Assembly: GCF_015710575.1 (NCBI RefSeq)
Contig: NZ_CP065373.1
Location: 3,410,001-3,474,000, forward strand
DNA from: Mycolicibacterium mengxianglii
GTDB taxonomy: Bacteria; Actinomycetota; Actinomycetes; Mycobacteriales; Mycobacteriaceae
Length of the DNA stretch: 64,000 nucleotides
Direction of reading: 5' to 3'
Shown here: positions 16,764-28,732 of the stretch, piece by piece
Layout of the letters: each line of letters starts with the position of its first letter
Numbering within the stretch: position 1 is the first letter of the stretch
Made by a program: the position numbers and the translations under genes
Notes under the pieces: generated by a model
Told to the model about the DNA's origin: nothing
Database searches by the model: none
The model's input: only the letters and a program-made list of their open reading frames with translations

Positions 16764-18455
16764 GTGACCGAGATCTCGGACCGCACCACTGCGCCGGGGC
16801 TGCTGCGCAAGGCCCGCCGCTACACCAGCCGCCACGTCGGCGCCACACTGAGCAGGCTCGCCGGCACGGCACCGCCGACCACCCCCTACCGGGTTGATCG
16901 CGCCGTTCCCATCACCATGCGCGACGGCGTCGAACTGCTCGCCGACCACTACATCCCCGACATCGACACCCCCGCGGGCACGCTGTTGGTCCGCGGACCG
17001 TACGGCCGGCGGTGGCCGTTTTCGGCGACCTACGCGGCCGCGTACGCAGCGCGCGGCTATCACGTGGTGCTGCAGAGCGTGCGCGGCACGTTCGGCTCCG
17101 GCGGCCAGTTCGATCCGACGGTCCACGAGGCCGCCGACGGTGCAGACACCGCTGCCTGGCTACGCGAGCAGCCGTGGTTCACCGGCAGATTCGGCACCGT
17201 CGGCCTGTCCTACCTCGGCGCCACCCAGTGGGCGCTGCTGCAGGACCCGCCGCCGGAGTTGGCCGCCGCCGTGATCATCGTCGGCCCGCACGACTTCGCC
17301 GACACCACCTGGGGCTCCGGTTCGTTCGCGGTCAACGACTTCCTCGGCTGGAGCGATATGGTCGCCCACCAGGAAGACCCGGGCATGCGGCGGGCGTTGC
17401 TGCGCCAACTCCGAGCCCGGCGCGACGTCGCCCGCGCTGCCGCCGGTCTGCCGTTGGGGGCCTCGGGTCGCCGGCTTCTCGGCCCCGGCGCGCCATGGTG
17501 GGAATCCTGGGTCTCGCACGCGGACCCGGCCGACACTTTCTGGGACCCCTACCGGTTTCCCCGCGCGCTGGAGCAGTCCCGGGTGCCGGTATTGCTGATC
17601 GGTGGCTGGCAGGACGCGTTTCTGGACCAGACCCTCGCGCAGTACCGCGCACTGCGTGACCATGGTGGCGAGGTGGCGCTGACGGTGGGCCCGTGGACGC
17701 ACACCAACATGATGGCCAAGGCGGCACCGCGCGTGCTGCGGGAATCGTTGCAGTGGCTCACGACGCACGTCGCCGGTGAGCCCGCCACCCCCCGAAGCCG
17801 GGTGCGGGTCTGCGTGACCGGTGGCGGCGGTTGGCTCGAGCTGCCGGACTGGCCACCGGCGACCACCGAGACGGTGCGCTACCTCGGCGGTGACGGGCAG
17901 CTGACGGCATCGCCGGCTACCGACCCGGCAGCGAGTTCGACCTTCACGTTCGACCCGCTGGACCCGACCCCGACGATCGGCGGGCGGTTACTGTCCCCCA
18001 ACAGCGGCCGGCGTCGCGACGACGCCCTCGCCGCGCGCAGCGACGTACTCGCCTTCACCGGTGACCCGCTGCCGGCGGACCTGGTGGTCTACGGCGCGCC
18101 GGTGGTCGAACTCGCCCACAGCTCGGACAACCCTCACGTCGACCTGTGGGTCCGGATCAGTGAGGTCGACGCCCGGGGCCACTCACACAACGTCAGCGAC
18201 GGGTACATCCGGCTGCGGCCGGACCGCGACGCCGCCACGGTGACACTGCACTTGGACCCCATCGCGCATCGCTTTGCGGCAGGCTCGCGGCTGCGGCTGC
18301 TGGTTGCCGGCGGTTGCTTCCCACGGTTCGCCCCCAACCTCGGCACGGGCGAGTCAGTGTTCGAGGGCACCCGAACAGCACCGGCGACCCATGTGATCAG
18401 CGACCTCGGGTCCCGGCTGCTGCTGCCGGTCGGCGCGCCGAGGCCGGCGAACTGA
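16764..18455 (+). CDS. CocE/NonD-family hydrolase (Rv2800-like)
   Basis: A 563-residue alpha/beta hydrolase of the X-Pro dipeptidyl-peptidase/cocaine-esterase group (S15). Domain 1 opens with VPITMRDGVELLADHY and carries the nucleophile elbow GLSYLG (Ser near residue 152). A helical cap follows, then the acid/His region (GGWQDAFLDQ, VGPWTH), and a C-terminal jelly-roll (about 370-555). No signal peptide is seen. It starts 21 bp after the Rv2799-like gene and ends 1 bp before the YjbR gene, so the three form an operon. Natural substrate unknown; esters or amides are expected. Confidence 0.85.
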   Translation: MTEISDRTTAPGLLRKARRYTSRHVGATLSRLAGTAPPTTPYRVDRAVPITMRDGVELLADHYIPDIDTPAGTLLVRGPYGRRWPFSATYAAAYAARGYHVVLQSVRGTFGSGGQFDPTVHEAADGADTAAWLREQPWFTGRFGTVGLSYLGATQWALLQDPPPELAAAVIIVGPHDFADTTWGSGSFAVNDFLGWSDMVAHQEDPGMRRALLRQLRARRDVARAAAGLPLGASGRRLLGPGAPWWESWVSHADPADTFWDPYRFPRALEQSRVPVLLIGGWQDAFLDQTLAQYRALRDHGGEVALTVGPWTHTNMMAKAAPRVLRESLQWLTTHVAGEPATPRSRVRVCVTGGGGWLELPDWPPATTETVRYLGGDGQLTASPATDPAASSTFTFDPLDPTPTIGGRLLSPNSGRRRDDALAARSDVLAFTGDPLPADLVVYGAPVVELAHSSDNPHVDLWVRISEVDARGHSHNVSDGYIRLRPDRDAATVTLHLDPIAHRFAAGSRLRLLVAGGCFPRFAPNLGTGESVFEGTRTAPATHVISDLGSRLLLPVGAPRPAN

Positions 18456-18456
18456 G

Positions 18457-18813
18457 ATGGCGCGGTTCTGCGGCATCGACGATTTCGTCGACCTGATCGG
18501 TCAGCTCGACGAGGTGGTCCGTACCGACTTCCGGCATTACGCGAAATTCGGCGTCTCGTCGCGGACGCTCGGTTATCTGTGGCCGGAGACCAGCACTGTC
18601 GGGCTGCGTCAGACGATCTCCGAGCAGCTGGCCCTGGTCGCCGAGCGGCCGTCGGTGTTCGAGGTGCAGTTCACCTCCGGTGACTACGGGTGGGTGGTGG
18701 TGCACCTGTCGCGCATCACGCGCGACGAGCTGGCCGAGCTCACCTTTGAGGCGTGGCGGCTGACGGCCTCGGAGACGCTGGTTGCACAGCGCGCGGACCG
18801 GTTGCCCGTCTAG
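18457..18813 (+). CDS. MmcQ/YjbR-family small protein
   Basis: 118 residues with the MmcQ/YjbR fold signature: an N-terminal helix, KFGVSSRTLGYLWPE, VGLRQTISEQLALVAERPSVFEV, then the hallmark YGWVVVHLSRITRDELAELTFEAWRLTA. These proteins have a double-wing DNA-binding-like fold, but their role is not established. Translational coupling to the upstream hydrolase is likely (TGA-G-ATG). Tail to tail with the DUF1802 gene. Confidence 0.75.
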   Translation: MARFCGIDDFVDLIGQLDEVVRTDFRHYAKFGVSSRTLGYLWPETSTVGLRQTISEQLALVAERPSVFEVQFTSGDYGWVVVHLSRITRDELAELTFEAWRLTASETLVAQRADRLPV

Positions 18814-18822
18814 CCGGTACTT

Positions 18823-19380
18823 CTAGGAGATGGCGGCCCGCACCCGCTGCGCGACCGCGGCCAGTTCGTCATCGTCATGGACCGGCTCGCTCAACGTCGC
18901 CGCCTGCGGCAGCCGCACCCAGCTGGTACAGCCTCGGTACTCGGGCACCCGCGCCAGTCGCATCGGTTCGGCGAGCGGAAACGCCTGCACCACGAGCACC
19001 GTCAAGTGATGCCGGGGCCGGAAATCCAGCCGGTCCGCACGCACCGACTCGGCCGTCCAGATGTGCAGGTCGGCGATCTCGGCGAGCCCGTCAGGGCGCT
19101 GCACCGGCGTAGCCGCAACCACCCGGGCCGCGGCGCGCACCGTCACCACGTCCTCGGTGCTGTCAGGGGCCGCCGGTTCCAGCAGATCGCGGTGCTCTGG
19201 CCGAACCCGGTCTGCGTGGCTGTGCGCGACCGTCGGGAACAGCAGGAACTCCCGCGCTGCCACCTCGAACCGCTTCTCGTGAATCCCGCCCTTGCGCAGC
19301 AGGATGCGCTGGCGCCCGTCGAGCAGCGCGTGGATGGCCGCACTCCACTCCTTGAGGGCGTCCGTCAGCTCGGGCCTCAC
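18823..19380 (-). CDS. DUF1802 family protein
   Basis: 185 residues. The sequence follows the DUF1802 pattern: ALKEWSAAIHALLDGRQRILLRKGGIHE, FLLFPTVAHSHADRV, then HLTVLVVQAFPL and the C-terminal SWVRLP. No catalytic motif or signal peptide is recognisable. The GTG at 19380 overlaps the stop of the DUF2277 gene (GTGA), so the pair is co-translated. The open frame continues upstream in antiphase to the DUF2277 gene and should not be used as the start. Function unknown. Confidence 0.75.
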   Translation of the reverse strand: MRPELTDALKEWSAAIHALLDGRQRILLRKGGIHEKRFEVAAREFLLFPTVAHSHADRVRPEHRDLLEPAAPDSTEDVVTVRAAARVVAATPVQRPDGLAEIADLHIWTAESVRADRLDFRPRHHLTVLVVQAFPLAEPMRLARVPEYRGCTSWVRLPQAATLSEPVHDDDELAAVAQRVRAAIS

Positions 19381-19649
19381 GTGGTGCGGGCGGCGATGCG
19401 CGCCCGGACCTCGGGGCGGCGCAGCGGCGGGACCGTCTTGGGCGGTTGCCGTCGCGGCGGCAGCGACCGCAGCAGCCGGGTGGTCGTCGCGGTGACTTCG
19501 GCGACCGCGGTCTCGAACACGTCGACATTGGCCTCGGTCGGGCGGGTGATTCCACTGACCTTGCGCACGTACTGACGAGCGGCGGCTTCGATTTCTTCGT
19601 CGGTGGCCGCCGGTTCGAGGCCACGCAACTCGGTGATGTTCCGGCACAT
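19377..19649 (-). CDS. DUF2277 family small protein
   Basis: 90 residues beginning MCRNITELRGLEPAATDEEI, the distinctive start of DUF2277 (MCRNI...L...PPAT..EI). The mid-part ARQYVRKVSGITRPTEAN is also conserved; the tail is Arg/Pro-rich. The family is widespread in actinobacteria and has no known function. Divergent from echA16 (45 bp) and coupled to the DUF1802 gene by a 4-nt overlap. Confidence 0.8.
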   Translation of the reverse strand: MCRNITELRGLEPAATDEEIEAAARQYVRKVSGITRPTEANVDVFETAVAEVTATTTRLLRSLPPRRQPPKTVPPLRRPEVRARIAARTT

Positions 19650-19694
19650 GGGACCCACGATAGGCCTGTGCCGCCAGCCGGATACGGTGAGCGA

Positions 19695-20453
19695 ATGACC
19701 GATGCCCCCGTGCTGCTGATCGACACCACCGACCGGGTGCGGACGCTCACCCTGAACCGGCCGCAGGCACGTAATGCCCTGTCCGCCCAGCTGCGCCGCG
19801 AGTTCTTCGCCGCGCTGTCCGACGCCGAAGCCGACGACGCCGTCGACGTCGTGCTCGTCACCGGCGCCGATCCGGTGTTCTGCGCAGGGCTCGATCTCAA
19901 GGAACTCGGCGACTCCGCCGAGCTGCCCGACATCTCCCCCAAATGGCCGGCGATGCGTAAACCGGTCATCGGTGCGATCAACGGCCCTGCCGTCACCGGT
20001 GGGCTGGAACTGGCGCTCTACTGCGACATTCTGGTCGCCTCCGAGCATGCCCGCTTCGCCGACACCCACGCCCGCGTGGGACTGCTGCCGACCTGGGGCC
20101 TCAGTGTGCGACTGCCGCAGAAGGTCGGGGTGGGGCTGGCCCGCCGGATGAGCCTGACCGGCGACTACCTCTCGGCCGCCGACGCGCTGCGGGCCGGACT
20201 GGTCACCGAGGTGGTACCCCATGAGCAGCTGCTTCCCGCAGCACGGGCGGTGGCTGCATCGATCGTCGGCAACAACCAGAAGGCGGTGCGCGCACTGCTG
20301 GACTCCTATCACCGCATCGATGCGGCGCAGACCGACGCCACCCTGTGGATCGAGGCCGAGTCGGCCCGGGCGTGGATGCGGTCGACCTCCGGTGATGACA
20401 TCGCCGCCAGCCGCGGCGCGGTGCTGGAGCGCGGCCGCTCCCAGGTCCGCTAG
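19695..20453 (+). CDS. echA16: Enoyl-CoA hydratase/isomerase family protein
   Basis: A 252-residue crotonase with VRTLTLNRPQARNALS, the oxyanion-hole strand DPVFCAGLDLKEL and GPAVTGGLELALYCD. The position of the first catalytic acid of canonical hydratases is not Glu here (VTGGLELALYCD; ARVGLLPTWGLSVRLP), so the exact reaction is uncertain. Synteny points to Rv2831 (echA16). The ATG at 19695 has a weak upstream GTGAGCGA; upstream in-frame codons are antiphase to DUF2277. It is followed at once by a C-tract/G-quadruplex motif and the inverted-repeat element. Confidence 0.85.
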   Translation: MTDAPVLLIDTTDRVRTLTLNRPQARNALSAQLRREFFAALSDAEADDAVDVVLVTGADPVFCAGLDLKELGDSAELPDISPKWPAMRKPVIGAINGPAVTGGLELALYCDILVASEHARFADTHARVGLLPTWGLSVRLPQKVGVGLARRMSLTGDYLSAADALRAGLVTEVVPHEQLLPAARAVAASIVGNNQKAVRALLDSYHRIDAAQTDATLWIEAESARAWMRSTSGDDIAASRGAVLERGRSQVR

Positions 20454-20480
20454 CCCCCACCCCCTCACCCCCTCACCCCC
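20454..20480 (-). repeat. G-quadruplex motif (four G5 tracts) at the echA16 3' end
   Basis: On the minus strand four runs of five G are separated by loops of 3, 3 and 1 nt (plus strand: C5 A C5 TCA C5 TCA C5). It begins at the base after the echA16 stop codon. This satisfies the strict G3+N1-7 rule with margin. It would form in the minus strand of DNA or in a dinF read-through transcript. Confidence 0.7.
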
Positions 20481-20483
20481 TAT

Positions 20484-20678
20484 CGCGAGCGTGCGTGTCC
20501 CCGGCCAACCCGCCGGGCCCATTGCGTAGATTGCGCACGCTCGTCGCACTCATGGCAGGCCCGGCGCCACCGGACCATGGGCTGGTGACGGCAGGTTTGA
20601 GCGGCACCAATTGTGTTGCGAGGGTGCGCAAACCACGGGAAATACGCGGCGCGGCGGGTGGGGACACGCACGCTCGCG
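20484..20678. repeat. 195-bp interrupted inverted repeat between convergent genes
   Basis: The outer arms CGCGAGCGTGCGTGTCCCC (20484-20502) and its exact reverse complement (20660-20678) are perfect over 19 bp. Further nested pairs follow in order: ACCCGCCG 20508-20515 with 20652-20659; GCGTA 20524-20528 with 20643-20647; TTGCGCACGCTCG 20531-20543 with 20619-20631 (one mismatch). The whole can fold into one long cruciform/hairpin. It lies between the ends of echA16 and dinF; it may be a REP-like intergenic element and act as a bidirectional terminator. Confidence 0.7.
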
Positions 20679-20716
20679 CTGGTGGTGCTCGCGCTGGTGG
20701 TGCTCGCGCTGGTGGT
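20672..20716. repeat. 15-bp tandem repeat, three copies
   Basis: GCTCGCGCTGGTGGT occurs three times head to tail (20672-20686, 20687-20701, 20702-20716), then degenerates into GGTGG units. It overlaps the right end of the inverted repeat. It is a candidate variable-number locus. Confidence 0.75.
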
Positions 20717-20739
20717 GGTGGCAGTGGGTGGTGAGGGGG

Positions 20740-23540
<2,801 letters not shown>

Positions 23541-23571
23541 ACTTCTCCTCAGGCAAGCGGTCGTCGATCAC

Positions 23572-26433
23572 TTACGTCCGCGCCTTCTCGACGAGTTCGT
23601 AGGTTTCGATGACGTCGCCTTCTTTGATGTCGTTGTAGGTCAACGTGAGGCCACACTCGTAACCCTCGCGCACCTCGGTGGCGTCGTCCTTTTCGCGCTT
23701 GAGCGACGACACTGTGAGGTTTTCGGCGACCACCACGTTGTCACGGAGCAACCGCGCCTTGGCATTACGGCGCATGATGCCCGACTGAACGAGACAGCCG
23801 GCGATGTTGCCGACCTTCGACGACCGGAAGATGGCGCGGATCTCGGCGCGACCGAGTTCCTTCTCCTCGTAGATCGGCTTGAGCATGCCCTTGAGCGCGG
23901 CCTGGATCTCGTCGATGGCCTGGTAGATCACCGAGTAGTAGCGGATCTCCACACCTTCGCGGGTGGCCAGTTCGGTTGCCTTGCCCTCGGCACGGACGTT
24001 GAACCCGATGATGATCGCATCCGACGCCGACGCCAGGTTGACGTTGGTCTCGGTGACACCACCGACACCGCGGTCGATGACGCGCAGTTCCACCTCGTCG
24101 TCGATCTCGATACCCAGCAGGGCTTCTTCCAGCGCCTCGACGGTGCCGGAGTTGTCGCCCTTGAGGATCAAGTTCAGCTGACTGGTTTCCTTCAGCGCCG
24201 AATCCAGGTCCTCGAGGCTGATCCGCTTGCGGCTACGCGCGGCCAGGGCATTGCGCTTGCGCGCGCTGCGCCGGTCGGCGATCTGACGAGCGATCCGGTC
24301 CTCGTCGACGACCAGCAGGTTGTCACCCGCGCCGGGCACCGACGTGAAGCCGATGACCTGGACGGGACGGGACGGCAGCGCCTCCAGGACATCCTCGCCG
24401 TGCTCGTCGACCATCCGTCGAACGCGACCATAGGCGTCGCCGGCGACGATCGAGTCGCCGACCCGCAGCGTGCCGCGCTGGATGAGCACGGTCGCGACGG
24501 GGCCGCGGCCACGGTCGAGGTGCGCCTCGATGGCCACACCCTGAGCTTCCATGTCCGGGTTGGCCCGCAGATCCAACGTGGCATCGGCGGTCAGCAGGAC
24601 AGCTTCGAGCAGAGCGTCGATATTGGTGCCCAGCTTGGCTGAGATGTCGACGAACATGGTCTCGCCACCGAAGTCCTCGGCCACCAGGCCGTATTCGGTG
24701 AGCTGCGACCGGATCCGCTGGGGGTCCGCGCCTTCCTTGTCGATCTTGTTGACCGCCACGACGATCGGCACGTCGGCCGCCTGCGCGTGGTTGATCGCCT
24801 CGACCGTCTGCGGCATCACACCGTCGTCGGCCGCGACCACCAGGATCGCGATGTCGGTGGCCTTCGCACCACGGGCACGCATGGCGGTGAACGCCTCGTG
24901 ACCGGGGGTGTCGATGAAGGTGACCAGTCGCTCGTTGCCGTCCAGTTCGGTGAGGACCTGGTAGGCGCCGATGTGCTGGGTGATGCCACCGGCTTCACCC
25001 TCGCGGACGTTGGCCTGGCGGATCGTGTCGAGCAGGCGGGTCTTGCCGTGGTCGACGTGACCCATGACGGTGACCACCGGCGGACGGAACTGCAGATCGT
25101 CCTCGTCGCCTTCGTCCTCGCCGTAGGTGAGGTCGAAGGACTGCAGCAGTTCGCGGTCCTCGTCCTCCGGGGACACGACCTGTACGACGTAGTTCATCTC
25201 GTTGCCGAGCAGTTCGAGCGTCTCGTCACCCACGGACTGGGTGGCGGTGACCATCTCGCCCAGGTTGAACAGCGCCTGCACCAGCGACGCCGGGTTGGCG
25301 TTGATCTTGTCGGCGAAATCGCTCAGCGACGCGCCGCGGGCCAGCCGGATGGTCTCGCCGTTGCCGTGCGGCAACCGCACGCCACCGACGACCGGAGCCT
25401 GCATGTTCTCGTATTCGGCGCGTTTCGCCCGCTTCGACTTGCGGCCACGGCGCGGGGCGCCGCCCGGCCGACCGAACGCGCCGGCTGCACCGCCACGCTG
25501 ACCGGGGCGACCGCCGCCGCCACCGCCACCGGGACGACCGCGGAAACCACCGGCTGCGGCACCACCGGCACCGGCACCTGCGCCGCCACCGGCACCGCCA
25601 CCGCGGTAGTTACCGCCGCCGGCACCACCGGGACGACCGGCGCCACCAGCGCCTGCGGGACGAGGACCACCGCCGGGACGCGGTCCCGGACGTGGGCCGG
25701 GGCGACCCGGGGCACCGGTTGCCGGACGCGGCGGCATGTTGCCGGGCGTGGCGCGGGTAGCACCGGCGGGGCGAGGACCGCCAGGTCCGGCGCCGGGACG
25801 TGGCTGCGGCCGCGGAATCGGACGCTCCACCGGCTGCTGGGTCGAGAACGGGTTGTTGCCGACACGCGGGGGGCGCGGGGCGCCGGGCTTGGGGCCGGCG
25901 GGCTGAGCCGGACCTGGCCGGGGACCCGGAGTCGGCGCGGGGCCGGGACGGGCCGAGGTGGCCTCGGGGCCGGGCTGAGCCGCGGCGGCCGGGGCCGACG
26001 GTGCTGCGGGGGCTGCCGGCGGCGCGCTCGCGGCCGGTGCCTGTGGTGCAGCGGGTGCCGCCGGGGGCGGGGTGGGTGCGACCGGGGGCGCCACCGGGGC
26101 CGGCGCGGCCGGCTTGGGGGCTGACGGCCTGGGGCCGGGCACTGGCGCAGCCGTGGCTACGCCACCACCGGTGCCGTTACCGCTGGTCGGAGTCGTGCCG
26201 GCACCGCCGGCCGCACTGCTGCCATTGGCGGCGGCAGGCTTGGGTGCGCTGCTGCCGCGTTCGGCGGACTTGTTGCCGCCGAAAGACTCACGAAGGCGCC
26301 GGGCGACGGGTGCTTCCACCGTCGACGACGCCGATTTGACGAACTCGCCTTGCTCACTCAATCGGGCGAGAACTTGCTTACTGGTGACACCGAGTTCCTT
26401 AGCCAACTCGTGCACGCGGGCCTTACCTGCCAC
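23572..26433 (-). CDS. infB: Translation initiation factor IF-2
   Basis: 953 residues. After a short helical IF2-N domain ([37 protein letters not shown]) comes a 300-residue low-complexity region rich in Pro, Ala and Gly with Arg-Gly repeats. Then follow a second IF2-N domain, the G domain (G1 GHVDHGKT, G3 DTPGH, G4 NKID), and domains II-IV that bind fMet-tRNA. GTG start at 26433 with AGGAGA upstream. It positions initiator tRNA on the 30S subunit. The low-complexity segment is normal for actinobacteria but produces long spurious open frames on the other strand. Confidence 0.97.
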   Translation of the reverse strand: MAGKARVHELAKELGVTSKQVLARLSEQGEFVKSASSTVEAPVARRLRESFGGNKSAERGSSAPKPAAANGSSAAGGAGTTPTSGNGTGGGVATAAPVPGPRPSAPKPAAPAPVAPPVAPTPPPAAPAAPQAPAASAPPAAPAAPSAPAAAAQPGPEATSARPGPAPTPGPRPGPAQPAGPKPGAPRPPRVGNNPFSTQQPVERPIPRPQPRPGAGPGGPRPAGATRATPGNMPPRPATGAPGRPGPRPGPRPGGGPRPAGAGGAGRPGGAGGGNYRGGGAGGGAGAGAGGAAAGGFRGRPGGGGGGGRPGQRGGAAGAFGRPGGAPRRGRKSKRAKRAEYENMQAPVVGGVRLPHGNGETIRLARGASLSDFADKINANPASLVQALFNLGEMVTATQSVGDETLELLGNEMNYVVQVVSPEDEDRELLQSFDLTYGEDEGDEDDLQFRPPVVTVMGHVDHGKTRLLDTIRQANVREGEAGGITQHIGAYQVLTELDGNERLVTFIDTPGHEAFTAMRARGAKATDIAILVVAADDGVMPQTVEAINHAQAADVPIVVAVNKIDKEGADPQRIRSQLTEYGLVAEDFGGETMFVDISAKLGTNIDALLEAVLLTADATLDLRANPDMEAQGVAIEAHLDRGRGPVATVLIQRGTLRVGDSIVAGDAYGRVRRMVDEHGEDVLEALPSRPVQVIGFTSVPGAGDNLLVVDEDRIARQIADRRSARKRNALAARSRKRISLEDLDSALKETSQLNLILKGDNSGTVEALEEALLGIEIDDEVELRVIDRGVGGVTETNVNLASASDAIIIGFNVRAEGKATELATREGVEIRYYSVIYQAIDEIQAALKGMLKPIYEEKELGRAEIRAIFRSSKVGNIAGCLVQSGIMRRNAKARLLRDNVVVAENLTVSSLKREKDDATEVREGYECGLTLTYNDIKEGDVIETYELVEKART

Positions 26434-26522
26434 TACATCTCCTGTCTGGAGGCGACAGCGGTGGGTGGCGCCGCGCCTCGGGTTTAGCTATGACGCATGG
26501 TCATCGGGACTTCACGGTGTGC

Positions 26523-26903
26523 TCATGTTCTTCGCTGCCTGTTCTGTTGCCGTGGTGGGTCGGGCTCGTCAGCTCCAGGGACGGAACCGACGTACTCGAC
26601 CACCGCGGAAGTGTCCGGTGGACTGGTGATACGCAACGCTCGAGCGAATGCTCGCCGCCGGATCGCTGCGTGTGCACACTCTGGGTCGGGATGCAGCCAA
26701 GCACCCCGCCCCGGAAGATTACCGGCGGTGTCAACGATCACGGCGGTCCCCTCAGGTCCCGTTCCGATCCCGTTCGACACTGCCACCACGCGAAGCAGTA
26801 CGACGGCCAACTCTCGCTTCCTGCAACCGACACACGTACGCACCGGTCCGTCACTGCTCCGGTGCTTTCGCGGGTCGATTCCAGAAATCTCACGCTGGAT
26901 CAC
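26523..26903 (-). CDS. ylxR: YlxR/DUF448 RNA-binding protein
   Basis: A 126-residue product with the YlxR core VRTCVGCRKREL...LLRVVAV, GRGAWLHPDPEC and AIRRRAFARALR, found between nusA and infB in most bacteria. GTG at 26903 gives a 20-residue N-terminal extension. GTG at 26843, directly at VRTCVGC, would give the 106-residue form closer to other mycobacteria. A -10-like TAGACT lies 5 nt before 26903, allowing a leaderless start. It is thought to bind RNA and affect translation or RNase P genes; its role here is not known. Confidence 0.82.
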   Translation of the reverse strand: MIQREISGIDPRKHRSSDGPVRTCVGCRKRELAVVLLRVVAVSNGIGTGPEGTAVIVDTAGNLPGRGAWLHPDPECAHAAIRRRAFARALRITSPPDTSAVVEYVGSVPGADEPDPPRQQNRQRRT

Positions 26904-26984
26904 GGTTTAGTCTACCGTCCCGGCCTCCACCGTCTAAATCAGCCGGACAGTCGGTGTCGCAGAGCTGATTTGGTGACTGAAATC

Positions 26985-28028
26985 TCAGTGTTCGTGCGGG
27001 GCTTCCTGGGGCTGGCGCTGGCTCGATTGGTTGTCGGCGTCAGGCGCGGCGTCGCTGCGGATATCGATCCGCCAGCCGGTGAGCCGCGCTGCCAGCCGGG
27101 CGTTCTGCCCCTCCTTGCCGATGGCCAGGGAGAGCTGGAAGTCCGGCACCACCACCCGGGCGGCGCGGGTACCCGGGTCGATGACGGTCACCGAGATCAC
27201 CTTGGCCGGCGAGAGCGCGTTGGCCACGAACCTCGCCGGATCCTCGTCGTAATCGATGATGTCGATCTTTTCCCCGGAGAGTTCGCTCATCACGTTGCGC
27301 ACGCGCTGCCCCATCGGTCCGATGCAGGCGCCCTTGGCGTTGAGCCCGGGCAGTCGTGAGGCGACGGCGATCTTCGACCGGTGTCCCGCCTCGCGGGCCA
27401 CCGCCACGATCTCCACCGAACCGTCGGCGATCTCGGGCACCTCGAGTGCGAACAGCTTGCGCACCAGGTTCGGATGGGTGCGCGATAACCGGATCTGCGG
27501 TTCCCGGACACCACGTGTGACGCCGAGCACGAAGCAGCGCAACCGGTCGCCGTGTTCGTAGCGTTCCCCGGGGACCTGCTCCGACGCCGGGATCACACCC
27601 TCGGAGTATTTGGTCTCGCTGCCCATCCGCAGCACCACCTCGCCGCGCGCGTTCGCCCGGGCGTCCCGCTGGATCACCCCGGCCACGATGTCGCCTTCGC
27701 GGGCGGAGAACTCGCCGTAGATCTTCTCGTTCTCGGCATCGCGGAACCGCTGCAGCATCACCTGCCGGGCGGTGGTTGCCGCGACGCGACCGAAACCCTC
27801 TGGGGTGTCGTCCCATTCGCTGATGACGTTGCCGTCTTCATCGTGTTCACGGGCCATCACCTTGACTTCGCCGGTCTTGCGGTCGATGTCGATGGAGGCG
27901 TCGGTGGAGTGGCCCTCGGTATGCCGATAAGCGGTGAGCAATGCCGACTTGATGGTGTCGAGGAGCTCCCCTGCCGGGATCCCCCGGTCTACTTCGATGG
28001 CGTGCAGCGCTGCCATGTCGATGTTCAT
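26985..28028 (-). CDS. nusA: Transcription termination/antitermination factor NusA
   Basis: 347 residues: N-terminal RNA polymerase-binding domain (1-130), S1 domain (about 131-200, [22 protein letters not shown]), then two KH domains ([31 protein letters not shown] and [32 protein letters not shown]). It lacks the C-terminal acidic repeats of the E. coli protein, as usual in actinobacteria. ATG at 28028 overlaps the rimP stop (ATGA). It modulates pausing, termination and rRNA antitermination. Confidence 0.96.
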   Translation of the reverse strand: MNIDMAALHAIEVDRGIPAGELLDTIKSALLTAYRHTEGHSTDASIDIDRKTGEVKVMAREHDEDGNVISEWDDTPEGFGRVAATTARQVMLQRFRDAENEKIYGEFSAREGDIVAGVIQRDARANARGEVVLRMGSETKYSEGVIPASEQVPGERYEHGDRLRCFVLGVTRGVREPQIRLSRTHPNLVRKLFALEVPEIADGSVEIVAVAREAGHRSKIAVASRLPGLNAKGACIGPMGQRVRNVMSELSGEKIDIIDYDEDPARFVANALSPAKVISVTVIDPGTRAARVVVPDFQLSLAIGKEGQNARLAARLTGWRIDIRSDAAPDADNQSSQRQPQEAPHEH

Positions 28029-28585
28029 GCTCCGGCCTCCGTTCCGTCAGCTCCGGCAGCAGCGCCGGACTGACTCACCAAGTCCAGCTCCCGCTGACTG
28101 GGCGGTGAAAAATCTACTTGGACAACAGCTTTGGTGATCTCAGTGAGGGGTACTTCGCGCACCGAGAAAGTGGCGGTACCTTTGCGTCCGGGCACCACGA
28201 GCCGCAGCACCCCGTTCTCGAAGCCGGCGATCCGGGCGGTCAGCTCAGTGCCGTCACCGAGCGTCAGTTCCACCTTGCGGCCCTGGGCACGGCGGAAATG
28301 TTTCTCGGTGACCAGCGGTCGGTCGACCCCGGGCGAACCGACCTCCAGCACATAGGCCTCGGAGTCAGGCAAGGTGTCCAACAGTTGCGACGCGATCCGC
28401 GACAGCTCGGCGACGGCATCCAGGTCCAGCGGATTGTCTCCGTCGACGGTTATCGCGATGCGGGCCGGCCGGGCGCCGGCGTTGACCCGGACATCCTCGA
28501 TCTCAAAACCGGCACGCGTGAATTCATCATCGAGTAGCTCGATCACCTGCTGCGGCGAGGGCAGCCCCCTGAACCGCTCAGTCAC
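28025..28585 (-). CDS. rimP: Ribosome maturation factor RimP
   Basis: 186 residues with the RimP N-domain ([54 protein letters not shown]) and a C-terminal SH3-like domain ([27 protein letters not shown]). Needed for 30S maturation. The GTG start follows GAGGAG by 7 nt (minus strand). It is the first gene of the rimP-nusA-ylxR-infB-rbfA-nrnA operon; the divergent 147-bp gap to 28733 must hold the operon promoter. Confidence 0.95.
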   Translation of the reverse strand: MTERFRGLPSPQQVIELLDDEFTRAGFEIEDVRVNAGARPARIAITVDGDNPLDLDAVAELSRIASQLLDTLPDSEAYVLEVGSPGVDRPLVTEKHFRRAQGRKVELTLGDGTELTARIAGFENGVLRLVVPGRKGTATFSVREVPLTEITKAVVQVDFSPPSQRELDLVSQSGAAAGADGTEAGA

Positions 28586-28732
28586 GGCGAGCTCCTCATC
28601 TTGAATTGTCCGGTCATGTATTCGTCAATGGAGGTCCCGCAGAACCAGCCCTTCACGATACGCCAGGTATAGGACGTCGAACCCCAAAAGGGCACCCCGG
28701 GGGGCGACGCACCGAGATGGCAGGATGAGCCT

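Noticed and set aside
24787..26124. A 445-codon plus-strand open frame across infB, rich in Thr/Gly/Ala/Arg
   Set aside because: It is antisense to the Pro/Ala/Gly low-complexity part of infB; open frames on both strands are expected in such GC-rich repeats. The composition is repetitive and no domain is recognisable.
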